The notes under the pieces are model-generated. The model was not told the DNA's origin. It worked only from the letters and a program-made list of their open reading frames with translations, and did not search any database. A stretch of DNA of 64,000 nucleotides. It comes from Candidatus Gemmiger faecigallinarum. GTDB lineage: Bacteria > Bacillota > Clostridia > Oscillospirales > Ruminococcaceae. Shown piece after piece: positions 35,035-43,405 of the stretch (positions are counted from its first letter, which is position 1; each line of letters starts with the position of its first letter). A program made the translations under genes and the position numbers. The stretch spans positions 1 to 64,000 of the forward strand of contig DWVD01000079.1 of assembly GCA_019120395.1 (NCBI GenBank). The letters are read 5' to 3'.

Positions 35035-36438
35035 TCAAACGGGATGGCTCTTGCTCTCGTAATCGGCATGCTCTGCATCCACGCCCTGGATCCGGGCGTT
35101 GCGCTTTTCAAAGAATTTGGGCGCGACCTGCGGGAACATGGCGTAGGTCAACACGTCCTCCTCCTGGATGGCATACTTGGAAGCCTCGGCACGCAGCTTG
35201 TCCATTTCCGGCTCAAGCGTATCGGCAAAACGGCAGGTGATGGGCTTTTCGCCCTTGAGGATCATCGCCTGGAACTCCGGCTTGATGGGCGCGGGGGTCT
35301 TGCCGTAGTCGCCATGGACCAGGCCGCGGAACTCCTTGGTGACCATCTTGTAGCGTTCGCCCATGATAACGTTGAACACCGCCTGGGTGCCCACGATCTG
35401 GCTGGTGGGGGTGACCAGCGGCGGGTAGCCGGCGTCCTCGCGCACACGGGGGATCTCCTTCAGCACCTCGTCCAGTTTGTCCTCCTTGCCGGCGTCTTTC
35501 AGCTGCTTGAGCATGTTGGAGAACATGCCGCCCGGCACCTGATACAGCAGGGTGTTGGCGTCAACGCCCAGGCTCTTGGGGCTGATCTGGCCATTGGCGA
35601 TGTACTTCTCGCGCAGCTTGTTGAAGTAGTTGCGCACCACCGTCAGCTGGTTCAGATCCAGGCCGGTATCGTAGTCGGTATCCTGCAGCGCGGCCACCAG
35701 GCTCTCAGTGGGCATGTGGGAGGTGCCCAGGGCCAGCGGGCTCATAGCAGTGTCAATGATGTCGGCGCCCGCCTCGATGCCCTTGAGGATGGACATGGAA
35801 GCCAGGCCGGCGGTATAGTGGCTGTGGATGTCGACGGGGATATTCACCGTCTCCTTCAGCTTCTTGACCAGGTCGTAGCAGGTATAGGGCTTGAGCAGGC
35901 CGGCCATATCCTTGATGCAGATGGAGTTTGCGCCCATCTCCTCCAGGGTCTTGGCATACTCGGCAAAATACTCGTTGTTATGCACCGGGCTCAGGGTATA
36001 GCTGATGCAGGCCTGAACGTGGGCGCCTTCCTTGTTGGCAGCCTTGATGGCCGTCTCCAGGTTGCGCGGATCGTTCAGTGCGTCAAAAATACGGATAACG
36101 TCAATGCCGTTGGCGACGGACTTCTGGACAAAGTACTCCACCGCGTCGTCGGCGTAGGGGCGGTAGCCCAGCATGTTCTGGCCGCGGAACAGCATCTGCA
36201 GCTTCTGGTGGGGCAGCTCTTTGCGCAGGATACGCAGGCGCTCCCACGGGTCCTCGTCCAAAAAGCGGATGCAGGAGTCAAACGTTGCGCCGCCCCAGCA
36301 TTCCACCGAGAAATACGGGATTTTGTCCATCTCGGGCAGGATGGGGCGCATCTCGTCCATCGTCATGCGGGTCGCCAGCAGAGACTGGTGCGCGTCGCGC
36401 AGGACGACCTCGGTAATTTTAATCGGTTTCTTAGCCAA
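35035..36438 (-). CDS. oadA: Oxaloacetate decarboxylase alpha / transcarboxylase 5S-type carboxyltransferase
   Basis: 467 aa from TTG 36438, 6 nt after GAGGTGA. DRE-TIM carboxyltransferase: LRDAHQSLLATRMTMDEM with the metal Asp, VECWGGATFDSCIRFL, the Lys of NSICIKDMAGLLKPY expected to be carboxylated, and metal HxH in VDIHSHYTAGLA. A conserved carboxylase-associated domain ends the protein. It has no biotin domain; that is supplied by the next upstream gene. It moves a carboxyl group between biotin and pyruvate/oxaloacetate. No oadB or oadG in view. Confidence 0.88.
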   Translation of the reverse strand: MAKKPIKITEVVLRDAHQSLLATRMTMDEMRPILPEMDKIPYFSVECWGGATFDSCIRFLDEDPWERLRILRKELPHQKLQMLFRGQNMLGYRPYADDAVEYFVQKSVANGIDVIRIFDALNDPRNLETAIKAANKEGAHVQACISYTLSPVHNNEYFAEYAKTLEEMGANSICIKDMAGLLKPYTCYDLVKKLKETVNIPVDIHSHYTAGLASMSILKGIEAGADIIDTAMSPLALGTSHMPTESLVAALQDTDYDTGLDLNQLTVVRNYFNKLREKYIANGQISPKSLGVDANTLLYQVPGGMFSNMLKQLKDAGKEDKLDEVLKEIPRVREDAGYPPLVTPTSQIVGTQAVFNVIMGERYKMVTKEFRGLVHGDYGKTPAPIKPEFQAMILKGEKPITCRFADTLEPEMDKLRAEASKYAIQEEDVLTYAMFPQVAPKFFEKRNARIQGVDAEHADYESKSHPV

Positions 36439-36496
36439 TCTTGTTCACCTCATTCTTCCGCCATGCAAGCGGCTTTGTCAAAAGCGGAGCGCGTTC

Positions 36497-36889
36497 TCAG
36501 TTCATGGTGACCAGCAGATCGCCGGAGCTGACCGTATCGCCCTTGCGGACGTCCACAGTGGCGATGGTGCCGTCCTGCGGGGCGGAGATCTCGTTCTCCA
36601 TCTTCATGGCTTCCAGGATCAGCAGCGTATCGCCGGCCTTGACGCTGGCGCCGGGCGTGACGCGCACGTCCAGGATATTGCCAGGCATCGGAGCGTTGAC
36701 AGAGACCGCGCCGGCGGGGCCCTGCGGCGCTGCGGGAGCGGCAGCCGGGGCGGGAGCAGGAGCAGCGGCGGGCGCGGCGGCAGGCGCCGGCGCGGGGGCA
36801 GCGGCAGCCGGAGCGGCGGGCGCGCCGGTGTTCTCTTCAACAGTGACCTGATACGCAACGCCGTTTACGGTAACGGTAAGATTTTTCAT
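36497..36889 (-). CDS. Biotin carboxyl carrier protein
   Basis: 130 aa from ATG 36889, behind GGAGGATACCCCC. A short N-terminal strand region (KNLTVTVNGVAYQVTVEE), a flexible Ala/Pro linker at about 23-60, and a C-terminal biotinyl domain with EAMKMEN, the modified Lys being at about 96. It resembles the 1.3S subunit of transcarboxylase or the detached OadA tail. The gene sits 39 nt behind the carboxyltransferase gene and 58 nt before oadA, so the three form one complex. Confidence 0.92.
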   Translation of the reverse strand: MKNLTVTVNGVAYQVTVEENTGAPAAPAAAAPAPAPAAAPAAAPAPAPAAAPAAPQGPAGAVSVNAPMPGNILDVRVTPGASVKAGDTLLILEAMKMENEISAPQDGTIATVDVRKGDTVSSGDLLVTMN

Positions 36890-36928
36890 TGGGGGTATCC
36901 TCCTTCAAGATGAATAAGAAGTATCTGA

Positions 36929-38251
36929 TCAAAGCGTGATATTGCCGTGCTTCTTTGCCAGCCGGACAGCGCGTTTGCTGGCCAGCATATCCAGAGCCTG
37001 CGCAACCTGCGCGCGGACATCGGCGGGCGCAGCGACCGCATCGGCCGCGCCAGCGTCGACCGCAGCCTCCGCCGAGCAGACGTCGCGACGGTAGGCCGCA
37101 GCCTTGTCCTCAGTGGCCTTGGCCACATTGTCGGAGGCGTAGATCTCGTCCTTGTACAAAACGCTGACGGCAGCTTCCGGCGCAAGCGGAGCGACCGTGC
37201 AGCCCTTGACGGCGATGCGCCAGTCCGCAGGCGCCGCAAAGACCGTATAGACCGGGCCGACCGCCTCGCCTGCCAGGACGGCCACCTTGGCCGTGGTAGC
37301 CTCAGCATAAACGCCCGCCATGCGCGCAGCCTGGCGGATACCGCCGGCCTGGTCGTCCGCCTCGCTCTTGACAAGGCCCTCGGTGTTGACGATGGTCACG
37401 ACCGGAATGCTGTACGCGTCGCACATCCGCACAAAGCGGGCAGCCTTGGCGGTGCAGCGATGGTCCAGTCCCTCTTTGGCGGTGGCGATAACGCCGGCCG
37501 TCGTGCCGCCGATGGTGCCCAGCGCCGTGTAGACGTTCTCGCCGTATCCTGCATAAAGCTCGATCAGGCTGTCCGCATCCGCCACCGCAGCGGCAGCGGC
37601 CGCCGGGGCGTACTTTACTATGTTCAGCGTCGCCGCAGGCGCGGCAAAATCGAACGCCGCAGGCCCGGCCAGATTGTTGCCGGGCAGCATACCGACCAGA
37701 CGGGCCGCCAGGCGGGCCGCATCCTGAGCGTCCGCCGCATGCACCGCCTCAACGCCGGCCTTGGCGGCAAAAGCGGCGGAGCCTGCCCCCTCGACCTTGT
37801 CCTCGCTGTTAAAGGGCGCGGTCAGGAACAGCTCGGCGCCTTCGGCCACGATGCAAATATCCGCAGCCGCAGCACAGATCGAAGCCGAGCCGGCGCAGAC
37901 GCCGGTAACGACCGCGATCTGCGGCACAACGCCGGACACCCGCGCGATCTCCGCCGTCAGGCGGGAATTGGCAGCCAGAAGATCCAGGCCGCCTTCCAGC
38001 TTTGCGCCGGTGGAATCATAAAACGTCACGACCGGCGCACCGGTCTCGGCGGCCATTTCCAGCACGCGGACGGTCTTGTCAATGTCCTTGACGCCGACCG
38101 GGCTGCCATCCTGGCAGACCGCATACACGGTCTGGCCCATGGCGCAGCCATACGCGGCGCTCACCGCGCCCTGGGTGTAGAGCGGGGTGTAGGCGCCGTC
38201 ATCAAAAAAATGTGCAAGGATCTGCTCCCTGCCCGCTTTTTTTGCTGCCAT
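36929..38251 (-). CDS. Short acyl-CoA carboxylase-type carboxyltransferase (MmdA/12S-like)
   Basis: 440 aa from ATG 38251, behind GGAGGTTCC. Crotonase-fold carboxyltransferase with both halves visible: RVLEMAAETGAPVVTFYDSTGAKLEGGLD and VVPQIAVVTGVCAGSASICAAAADI in the first, and GTIGGTTAGVIAT, ARFVRMCDAYSIPVVTIVNTEG in the second. It lacks about 70 N-terminal residues (including the GGSxxxHG segment) of the usual about 510-aa MmdA/AccD subunits. Sequence is unusually Ala-rich. Expected partner of the biotin carrier; acyl-CoA substrate not readable. Confidence 0.82.
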   Translation of the reverse strand: MAAKKAGREQILAHFFDDGAYTPLYTQGAVSAAYGCAMGQTVYAVCQDGSPVGVKDIDKTVRVLEMAAETGAPVVTFYDSTGAKLEGGLDLLAANSRLTAEIARVSGVVPQIAVVTGVCAGSASICAAAADICIVAEGAELFLTAPFNSEDKVEGAGSAAFAAKAGVEAVHAADAQDAARLAARLVGMLPGNNLAGPAAFDFAAPAATLNIVKYAPAAAAAAVADADSLIELYAGYGENVYTALGTIGGTTAGVIATAKEGLDHRCTAKAARFVRMCDAYSIPVVTIVNTEGLVKSEADDQAGGIRQAARMAGVYAEATTAKVAVLAGEAVGPVYTVFAAPADWRIAVKGCTVAPLAPEAAVSVLYKDEIYASDNVAKATEDKAAAYRRDVCSAEAAVDAGAADAVAAPADVRAQVAQALDMLASKRAVRLAKKHGNITL

Positions 38252-38308
38252 AGAGGAACCTCCCTATTTGTTTATCTTGCAAAAAAATGGCGAATGCCAT
38301 ACAGATTG

Positions 38309-38337
38309 ATTATACTACGTTTGAGACCGGCAAACAA
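38309..38337 (-). promoter_or_regulatory. Promoter of the biotin-enzyme operon
   Basis: TTGTTT, 17-nt spacer, TATAAT on the minus strand, 58 nt before the start. Confidence 0.7.
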
Positions 38338-38382
38338 GTAGTTTTGCTACAATTTCGGACAAAGCCTGCCAAATTTTGGCTA

Positions 38383-39174
38383 TTATTTCCGAATCAGCGG
38401 TCCGCGCCTGCCGGGTCTCGGCTGGTCCTCCGGCCGGGCCTTGCTCTGCCTAGCCGCCGCCCGAAGCGCAGTCACTTCAGATTTTTTCAATTCACGATAT
38501 TGTCCCGGCTGCAGCATGCCCAGTTTGACAGGCCCTTCGGCGCTGCGTTTGAGGCGGACCACCTCAAGCCCGACCGCCTCGCACATGCGGCGGATCTGCC
38601 GGTTTCTGCCCTCGTGCAGCGTGATCTCCAAAACCGTGCGGGTCGGTTCGTCGGCGGCCACATGGATCACGCAGGGAGCGGTGCGCACGCCGTCGTCCAG
38701 CACTACGCCGGAGGACATCTGTACGATCTGCTGCTCGGTGGCGCGGGGATGCACCGTGACGCGATACAGCTTGCTGACGCCGCCGGACGGATGGGTCAGC
38801 AGATTGGCAAATGCGCCGTCGTCGGTCAACAGCAGCAGTCCCTCGCTGTCCTTGTCCAGCCGCCCCACCGGGTAGACACGGCGGTCGATCCCGGTCAGCA
38901 GATCCATAACGGTTTTTCGGCCCCGCTCGTCCGATGCGGTGGTGATGTAGCCCCGCGGCTTGTGCAGCATCAGGTAAATGTATTGCCGCTTGCGCACGAT
39001 CCGCAGGTTTTTCCCGTCGACAGAGACCTTGTCATAATCCGGGTCCATTTTGTCCCCCAGCCCGACCGGATGGCCGTTGACCTTGACGCGGCCCTCGGCG
39101 ATCAGCTGCTCCGCCGCGCGGCGGCTGCAGTATCCCTGGTCCGACAGCACCTTCTGTATGCGTTGTTCTGCCAT
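38383..39174 (-). CDS. rluB: 23S/16S rRNA pseudouridine synthase, RluB/RsuA family
   Basis: 263 aa from ATG 39174, behind AGGAGGAAGTC. S4 RNA-binding domain at residues 1-60 (IQKVLSDQGYCSRRAAEQLI), then the synthase domain with YLMLHKPRGYITT, catalytic Asp in YPVGRLDKDSEGLLLLTDDG, and HEGRNRQIRRMCEAVG. A basic tail ends the protein. It modifies large-subunit rRNA, by family. Last gene of the M50-scpAB run, 108 nt behind ytfJ across a GC-rich hairpin. Confidence 0.93.
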   Translation of the reverse strand: MAEQRIQKVLSDQGYCSRRAAEQLIAEGRVKVNGHPVGLGDKMDPDYDKVSVDGKNLRIVRKRQYIYLMLHKPRGYITTASDERGRKTVMDLLTGIDRRVYPVGRLDKDSEGLLLLTDDGAFANLLTHPSGGVSKLYRVTVHPRATEQQIVQMSSGVVLDDGVRTAPCVIHVAADEPTRTVLEITLHEGRNRQIRRMCEAVGLEVVRLKRSAEGPVKLGMLQPGQYRELKKSEVTALRAAARQSKARPEDQPRPGRRGPLIRK

Positions 39175-39282
39175 GACTTCCTCCTGATTTTATAACAGCG
39201 CAGCCCGGCCCCCGGGACGCATTGCAGCGCCCTGCCGGCCGGGCCGCGCCCGAACTGTTCCATGTAAACAGCGGCGCCGGGC

Positions 39283-39684
39283 TTATTCCGCCGTGGTTTC
39301 CGCCGTTTCCTCTGTGCTGTCGCCCTTTTTCAGCAATGCCGCCAGCTTGTCCACCAGTTCCGGCAGCGCGTTGATTGCGTTGTCGATGGGAGACGCGTGT
39401 TCGGCCAGCTGAACAGTACGCACCGTGCCGTTGCTGACCACCAGAAAAGCGATGGGCGTGATGGACACGCCGGCGCCAGAACCGCCGCCGAACATCTCCT
39501 TGGTCGCCTTGGCACCCACGTCAGAGCCGCCCGAAGCGAACCCCATGGTCACCTTGGACACCGGAATGATGGTGGTTGCGGCGTCGACCGCAATGGGGGT
39601 GCCGATGATGGTGTTGGCATCTGCCATTTCCCGGATCTTCTCGACCGTGGCGCCCATCAGCCCCTGCACAGGATGTTCTGCCAT
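39283..39684 (-). CDS. ytfJ: Spore protein YtfJ (GerW)
   Basis: 133 aa from ATG 39684, behind GGGAGGATAT. The whole protein fits the GerW family: GLMGATVEKIREMADANTIIGTPI, TIIPVSKVTMGFASGGSDVG, and GGGSGAGVSITPIAFLVV. The Bacillus protein is needed for germination. Homologues occur in clostridia whether or not they sporulate. It follows DUF2953 by 34 nt, the conserved scpA-scpB-DUF2953-ytfJ arrangement. Confidence 0.93.
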   Translation of the reverse strand: MAEHPVQGLMGATVEKIREMADANTIIGTPIAVDAATTIIPVSKVTMGFASGGSDVGAKATKEMFGGGSGAGVSITPIAFLVVSNGTVRTVQLAEHASPIDNAINALPELVDKLAALLKKGDSTEETAETTAE

Positions 39685-39718
39685 AATAAATATCCTCCCT
39701 TATCTGAAAACCGCCGTC

Positions 39719-40561
39719 TCAAGCGGTCGTCCTGCTGTCTGTACGGCCGGTTCGCCCTGGCGTTTTGCCGCCGCTGCGGCGCTTTGCGTTGGCGCTGACC
39801 GTCAAAAATACGGATACCAGTATTATAACCATTCTTGCCGTGATTTGGCAAGCGAAACAGCGCTCGGCCGTTCGCTCTCCGGTAAAATCCGGCTCAATGC
39901 GCAGCTCTTCCGCCCGGATGTCGACCAAGTCCTGCAAAATCGCCCAGGCCGTGTTGCAGGCGGCGATCAGCGCGCCGTAGGTCACGGCTGTGGCGGCGGC
40001 GTCCGGCCCCGTCACCGTCCAGACGACCCGCACATGGCGGACCCGCAGCCTGCGCAGCAGGATCCCCCCGGGGCCTTTTGCCCATCGGGAAGCCATCTTG
40101 GCATAGCGCACCGGGTCGCCCATCAGCCGCTCATACATGGCATCCACTTCGTCGTATGGCTGCTGTACGCCGCTTCCGCCGGACGCCGGCTTTTCCGCGC
40201 CCGCACCGGGACGCGGCGCAGCGCCGACACCATCAGGCGCGCGCTTTTCGCTTGTCCCGGGGCCTGCCGGCGGCGCACTGTCGGAGCCTGCGCGCTCCGC
40301 CCTGACGGCGGCCGGCTGTGAAGGACGGTCGTCCGCCGCCCCGCGCGGCGCTTGCGGCCGCCCGGCCGTCTCCGGCCTTTCGGCACGCGGCGGGAAAAAC
40401 CGGCGGCGGAAAGGCCCCACCGTCAGCCAGACTTCCAGCTCCCTGCCCTGCCGCCACTGCACCTCGATCCCCGCCGGAAGCAGAAAGGCTGCCGCCAGCA
40501 GCACCAGCGCCGCAAGCAGCAGGATCCCGATCCCGCGCAGGACCCAAAGCAAAATCGTCAT
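39719..40561 (-). CDS. DUF2953-domain protein
   Basis: 280 aa from ATG 40561, overlapping the scpB stop by 4 nt (ATGA). N-terminal membrane helix (LLLAALVLLAAAFLLPAG), a short strand block EVQWRQGRELEVWLTVGPFRRRFFP, a long Pro/Ala/Gly-rich linker at about 60-135, and the C-terminal conserved region RVRHVRVVWTVTGPDAAATAVTYGALIAACNTAW typical of DUF2953. Usually found beside ytfJ. Function unknown; a sporulation link is inferred from the neighbours. Confidence 0.82.
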   Translation of the reverse strand: MTILLWVLRGIGILLLAALVLLAAAFLLPAGIEVQWRQGRELEVWLTVGPFRRRFFPPRAERPETAGRPQAPRGAADDRPSQPAAVRAERAGSDSAPPAGPGTSEKRAPDGVGAAPRPGAGAEKPASGGSGVQQPYDEVDAMYERLMGDPVRYAKMASRWAKGPGGILLRRLRVRHVRVVWTVTGPDAAATAVTYGALIAACNTAWAILQDLVDIRAEELRIEPDFTGERTAERCFACQITARMVIILVSVFLTVSANAKRRSGGKTPGRTGRTDSRTTA

Positions 40562-41145
40562 GTCCGCATCTCCAGCTGTTCGCCTTCCGGCGCATCTTCG
40601 ACCGCCGCGGCCTCCGCAGCCGCTTCCTGCGGGCCGTCGTCATGCAGCGGCGGAAGATCTGCCAGACTGCCCAGTCCAAACACCCGCAAAAACGTATCCG
40701 TCACCCGGAACGCCACCGGCTTGCCGGGCAGGTCAAGCCGCCCGGCTTCCTCGATCAGGCCCTTTTCCAGCAGCTTGGTTACGGTGGAGGACGAATCCAC
40801 GCCTCGTACCTGCTCGATAAAGCTGCGGGACACCGGCTGGTTGTATGCGATCACGGCCAGGACCTCCAGCGCGGCCGGCGAAAGCGGCGCGTTGCGACGG
40901 GTGTCCAGGATCCGTTTGACGATCTCGCCATAATAGGGCCTGGTGGCCATCTGCCAGCGGTCCTCAAAATTCAGCAGGACCAGACCGCTGTCCCGCTCGT
41001 CGTACTGGCGCTGCAGCTTTTCCAGCAGGATCTGCGTCTGGATCGGTTCCGCGTGCAGCGCGTCCGCCAAACGGTCCAGTTCCACCGGTTCGCCGTGGGC
41101 AAACAGCATGGCTTCCAATGCGCCGATGCGCTGCCGTTCATTCAT
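40558..41145 (-). CDS. scpB: Segregation and condensation protein B
   Basis: 195 aa from ATG 41145, overlapping scpA by 8 nt. Two winged-helix domains (ALEAMLFAHGEPVELDRLADAL; LSPAALEVLAVIAYNQPVSRSFIEQVRGVDSS...LLEKGLIEEAGR, FRVTDTFLRVFGL). It dimerises and binds ScpA in the SMC condensin complex that organises the chromosome. Length normal with an acidic tail. Confidence 0.94.
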   Translation of the reverse strand: MNERQRIGALEAMLFAHGEPVELDRLADALHAEPIQTQILLEKLQRQYDERDSGLVLLNFEDRWQMATRPYYGEIVKRILDTRRNAPLSPAALEVLAVIAYNQPVSRSFIEQVRGVDSSSTVTKLLEKGLIEEAGRLDLPGKPVAFRVTDTFLRVFGLGSLADLPPLHDDGPQEAAAEAAAVEDAPEGEQLEMRT

Positions 41146-41869
41146 GGTCGTCGGCCTCCTTTTTTCTCCGGTGATGGGTGCGGTCTATCTGCAGCCGCCC
41201 GTCTGTGCCGATCTGCACGCGGCCGGCGCGCACCAGTTCCAGCAGCGCCAGAAAGGTCGCCACATTGGTGCTGCGGCTTTCCTGCGGGCCAAACAGCTGC
41301 CCCAGGCGCAGCAGGGTGCCGTGGAGCATCCCTTTTAATACATGCGCCACCCGGCTTGTCACCGAGACAAAGGGCGCGGCGACCAGCGGCTCGAACCGCT
41401 CCTGGGTCGGTTTCCGCTTGCGCAGGCTGCGCCCCATCAGGTTGTACCAGGCCTGCACCAATTGCTCCGGCTTGTGCGGCCGGGTGTATTCGGCGGCACC
41501 GACCAGGGGCTGCGGCGCGCGAACCGCCGTAAACTGGTCCCGCGCCCTGCCGCCCAGCTGGGCCGCCACCGCTTTGCAGGCGCTGTACTCGATCAGGCAG
41601 CCTGTCAGTTCCGCTTTCATGCGTTCCGCCTCCGGCGCGCGGGGCAGGAGCAGCGCGCTTTTCATCTGAACAAGATGCGCCGCCATATCAATAAATTCGC
41701 TGGCAACCTCCAGGCGGTCCGACTGCAGCGTGCTGATGACCGCCGTATACTGGTCGATCAGCTCCATGATATTGATATCATACAGGTTCATTTTGTTTTT
41801 GCTCACCAGATACAGCAGCAGATCCAGCGGGCCTTCAAAATCTTCCAGTTTGAAGGTCAAAACCTCCAT
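41138..41869 (-). CDS. scpA: Segregation and condensation protein A
   Basis: 243 aa from ATG 41869, behind AGGGGAG. Kleisin of the SMC complex. N-terminal SMC-head-binding region FEGPLDLLLYLVSKNKMNLYDINI...LIDQYTAVI, then ASEFIDMAAHLVQMKSALLLP, a variable middle, and the C-terminal winged helix (TNVATFLALLELVRAGRVQIG). It overlaps scpB, so the two are made together. Lies 59 nt behind the M50 protease gene. Confidence 0.94.
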   Translation of the reverse strand: MEVLTFKLEDFEGPLDLLLYLVSKNKMNLYDINIMELIDQYTAVISTLQSDRLEVASEFIDMAAHLVQMKSALLLPRAPEAERMKAELTGCLIEYSACKAVAAQLGGRARDQFTAVRAPQPLVGAAEYTRPHKPEQLVQAWYNLMGRSLRKRKPTQERFEPLVAAPFVSVTSRVAHVLKGMLHGTLLRLGQLFGPQESRSTNVATFLALLELVRAGRVQIGTDGRLQIDRTHHRRKKEADDHE

Positions 41870-41928
41870 GCAACACTCCCCTGTTCTCTTTGTTTCCCGT
41901 TGCGCCTGGGCAAATGCGCGGCCCGTTT

Positions 41929-42585
41929 TTACCAGATAAACCTTGTCGCCGCATCCAGCCAGCCGATCACCGCGTTTTCCGCCAGCGAAAGCGGGCCGCT
42001 CAGCACGCCGAACACCGCCAGCAGCAGCACGGCGATCATAATGTAGCGTTCGTACTGCATTGCCTTGAAATAGTATTTCTGCGGCAGGAACAGCAGCGCG
42101 ATGCGGCTGCCGTCAAAGGGCGGCACGGGCAGCAGATTGAAAACGCCCAGGCTGATGTTCATCGTGATCATATACAGGAAAAAGCTGGACAAAAGCTCCG
42201 GGACCGAGTACCACCCAAACAGTATGGGCAAAAGTTTGTAGACGACCATGGACAGATATGCCAGCAGGAAATTGGCCAGCGGCCCGGCCGCAGCGGAAAC
42301 CGCCATCCCCACCTTGGGATTGCGGAACCGGTCGGGGCGGATGCTTACCGGCTTGGCCCAGCCGACGCCGGCCACGATCATGCAAAGGGCGCCCATGGGA
42401 TCGAAATGGCGCAGCGGGTTCAGCGAAAGACGCCCCGCGTTTTTTGCGGTCGGGTCGCCCAAAAGCCAGCTGACCAGGGCATGCGCCGCCTCGTGGAACG
42501 GGATCACGATCAGCATGACCAGGGCGCGGAGCAGATAATATACCAGTGTGTCGATCCCCAGCAATCCATTCAGCATCCCGCCCAT
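41929..42585 (-). CDS. Membrane zinc metalloprotease, M50 (site-2 protease) family
   Basis: 218 aa from ATG 42585, 7 nt after GAGAGGGG; the track start is a TTG two codons earlier. About five membrane helices. Zinc motif HEAAH (in PFHEAAHALVSWLLGD) and the second metal motif NLLPVPPFDGSRI are complete, and AAGPLANFLLAYLS is typical. No PDZ or CBS domain, as in the short YwhC group. Substrate unknown. First gene of the run to ytfJ/rluB. Confidence 0.92.
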   Translation of the reverse strand: MGGMLNGLLGIDTLVYYLLRALVMLIVIPFHEAAHALVSWLLGDPTAKNAGRLSLNPLRHFDPMGALCMIVAGVGWAKPVSIRPDRFRNPKVGMAVSAAAGPLANFLLAYLSMVVYKLLPILFGWYSVPELLSSFFLYMITMNISLGVFNLLPVPPFDGSRIALLFLPQKYYFKAMQYERYIMIAVLLLAVFGVLSGPLSLAENAVIGWLDAATRFIW

Positions 42586-42656
42586 TGCCAATCCCCTCTC
42601 TGCCGCGCGGCGCCTGGTCCCGGCGTTCCCCGGTCCCTGCCCAAAATATGCACTTT

Positions 42657-42685
42657 ATTATAGCGTACTTTGCCGCGCAAGACAA
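42657..42685 (-). promoter_or_regulatory. Promoter of the M50-scpAB-ytfJ operon
   Basis: TTGTCT, 17-nt spacer, TATAAT on the minus strand. Confidence 0.7.
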
Positions 42686-42766
42686 GATGAAGGCGGCCTT
42701 TGCACCCCAAACACAAGATTTTGGCAAAATTCTTTTGTATTTTTTTCACCGAATGCAAAAAAGCCC

Positions 42767-42795
42767 TTGCATTTTCCGCGCGGTTTTGCTATGAT
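42767..42795 (+). promoter_or_regulatory. Promoter of rpmB
   Basis: TTGCAT, 17-nt spacer, TATGAT, 31 nt before the start. Confidence 0.7.
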
Positions 42796-42826
42796 AGTAC
42801 AGCTACTTAAAGGAGGTGCAAGCAGA

Positions 42827-43015
42827 ATGGCCAAATGTGCATGCTGTGGCAAGGGTGTCACGTTCGGTATCAAGGTATCCCACTCCCATCGTCGGAGCAA
42901 TCGTACCTGGAATCCCAATGTCAAGCGCGTAAAAGCTATCGTGGAAGGTTCCCCGAAGTATATCTACGCCTGCACCCGCTGCCTGCGTTCGGGTAAGGTT
43001 ACCCGCGCTGTCTGA
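42827..43015 (+). CDS. rpmB: Large-subunit ribosomal protein bL28
   Basis: 62 aa from ATG 42827, behind AAAGGAGGTGC. The sequence KCACCGKGVTFG, VSHSHRRSNRTWNPNV and YACTRCLRSGKV is bL28 of the zinc-ribbon kind, with two Cys near each end. Length normal. Single-gene unit between its promoter and terminator. Confidence 0.97.
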   Translation: MAKCACCGKGVTFGIKVSHSHRRSNRTWNPNVKRVKAIVEGSPKYIYACTRCLRSGKVTRAV

Positions 43016-43030
43016 TCTGGATACAGAAAT

Positions 43031-43056
43031 GCCGGTCACTTGGTGGCCGGCTTTTT
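43031..43056 (+). terminator. Terminator of rpmB
   Basis: GCCGGTCAC/GTGGCCGGC stem, 3-nt loop, TTTTT. Confidence 0.85.
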
Positions 43057-43169
43057 CTGTACCCTTTGCCTGCCCCGGATCCACGGCCGGACAGCAGGCG
43101 TCCCCCGTTTGCCCTATCGCCGTAAAACGGCGTCGAGAAAAATGATTGTTGTTTAAGGAGGCGTCTGCC

Positions 43170-43343
43170 ATGCTGCCCAAAGACCCGATGATCCTGCTGA
43201 GCTACGTGAACACCAAGCTGCGCGACCGCGACCATGATCTGGACGTGTTCTGTTCGGTGGAGGACGTGGACCGCTGTGAGCTGTCCGCCCGACTGGAGGA
43301 AGTCGGGTATGTTTACGACGAAAACCGCCGGCAGTTTGTCTGA
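43170..43343 (+). CDS. Small DUF4250 protein
   Basis: 57 aa from ATG 43170, behind AAGGAGGCGTC. Matches the DUF4250 pattern: PKDPMILLSYVNTKLRDRDHDLDVFC then EDVDRCELSARLEEVGYVYDENRRQFV. Cytoplasmic, acidic, helical; function unknown. It precedes the ATP-grasp gene by 62 nt and may share its transcript. Confidence 0.85.
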   Translation: MLPKDPMILLSYVNTKLRDRDHDLDVFCSVEDVDRCELSARLEEVGYVYDENRRQFV

Positions 43344-43405
43344 CCCGGCGCGCATCCCGCGGCGGACAACGCGCCGCCGGCTTTGATGCGAGAAGGAGTC
43401 CAACC

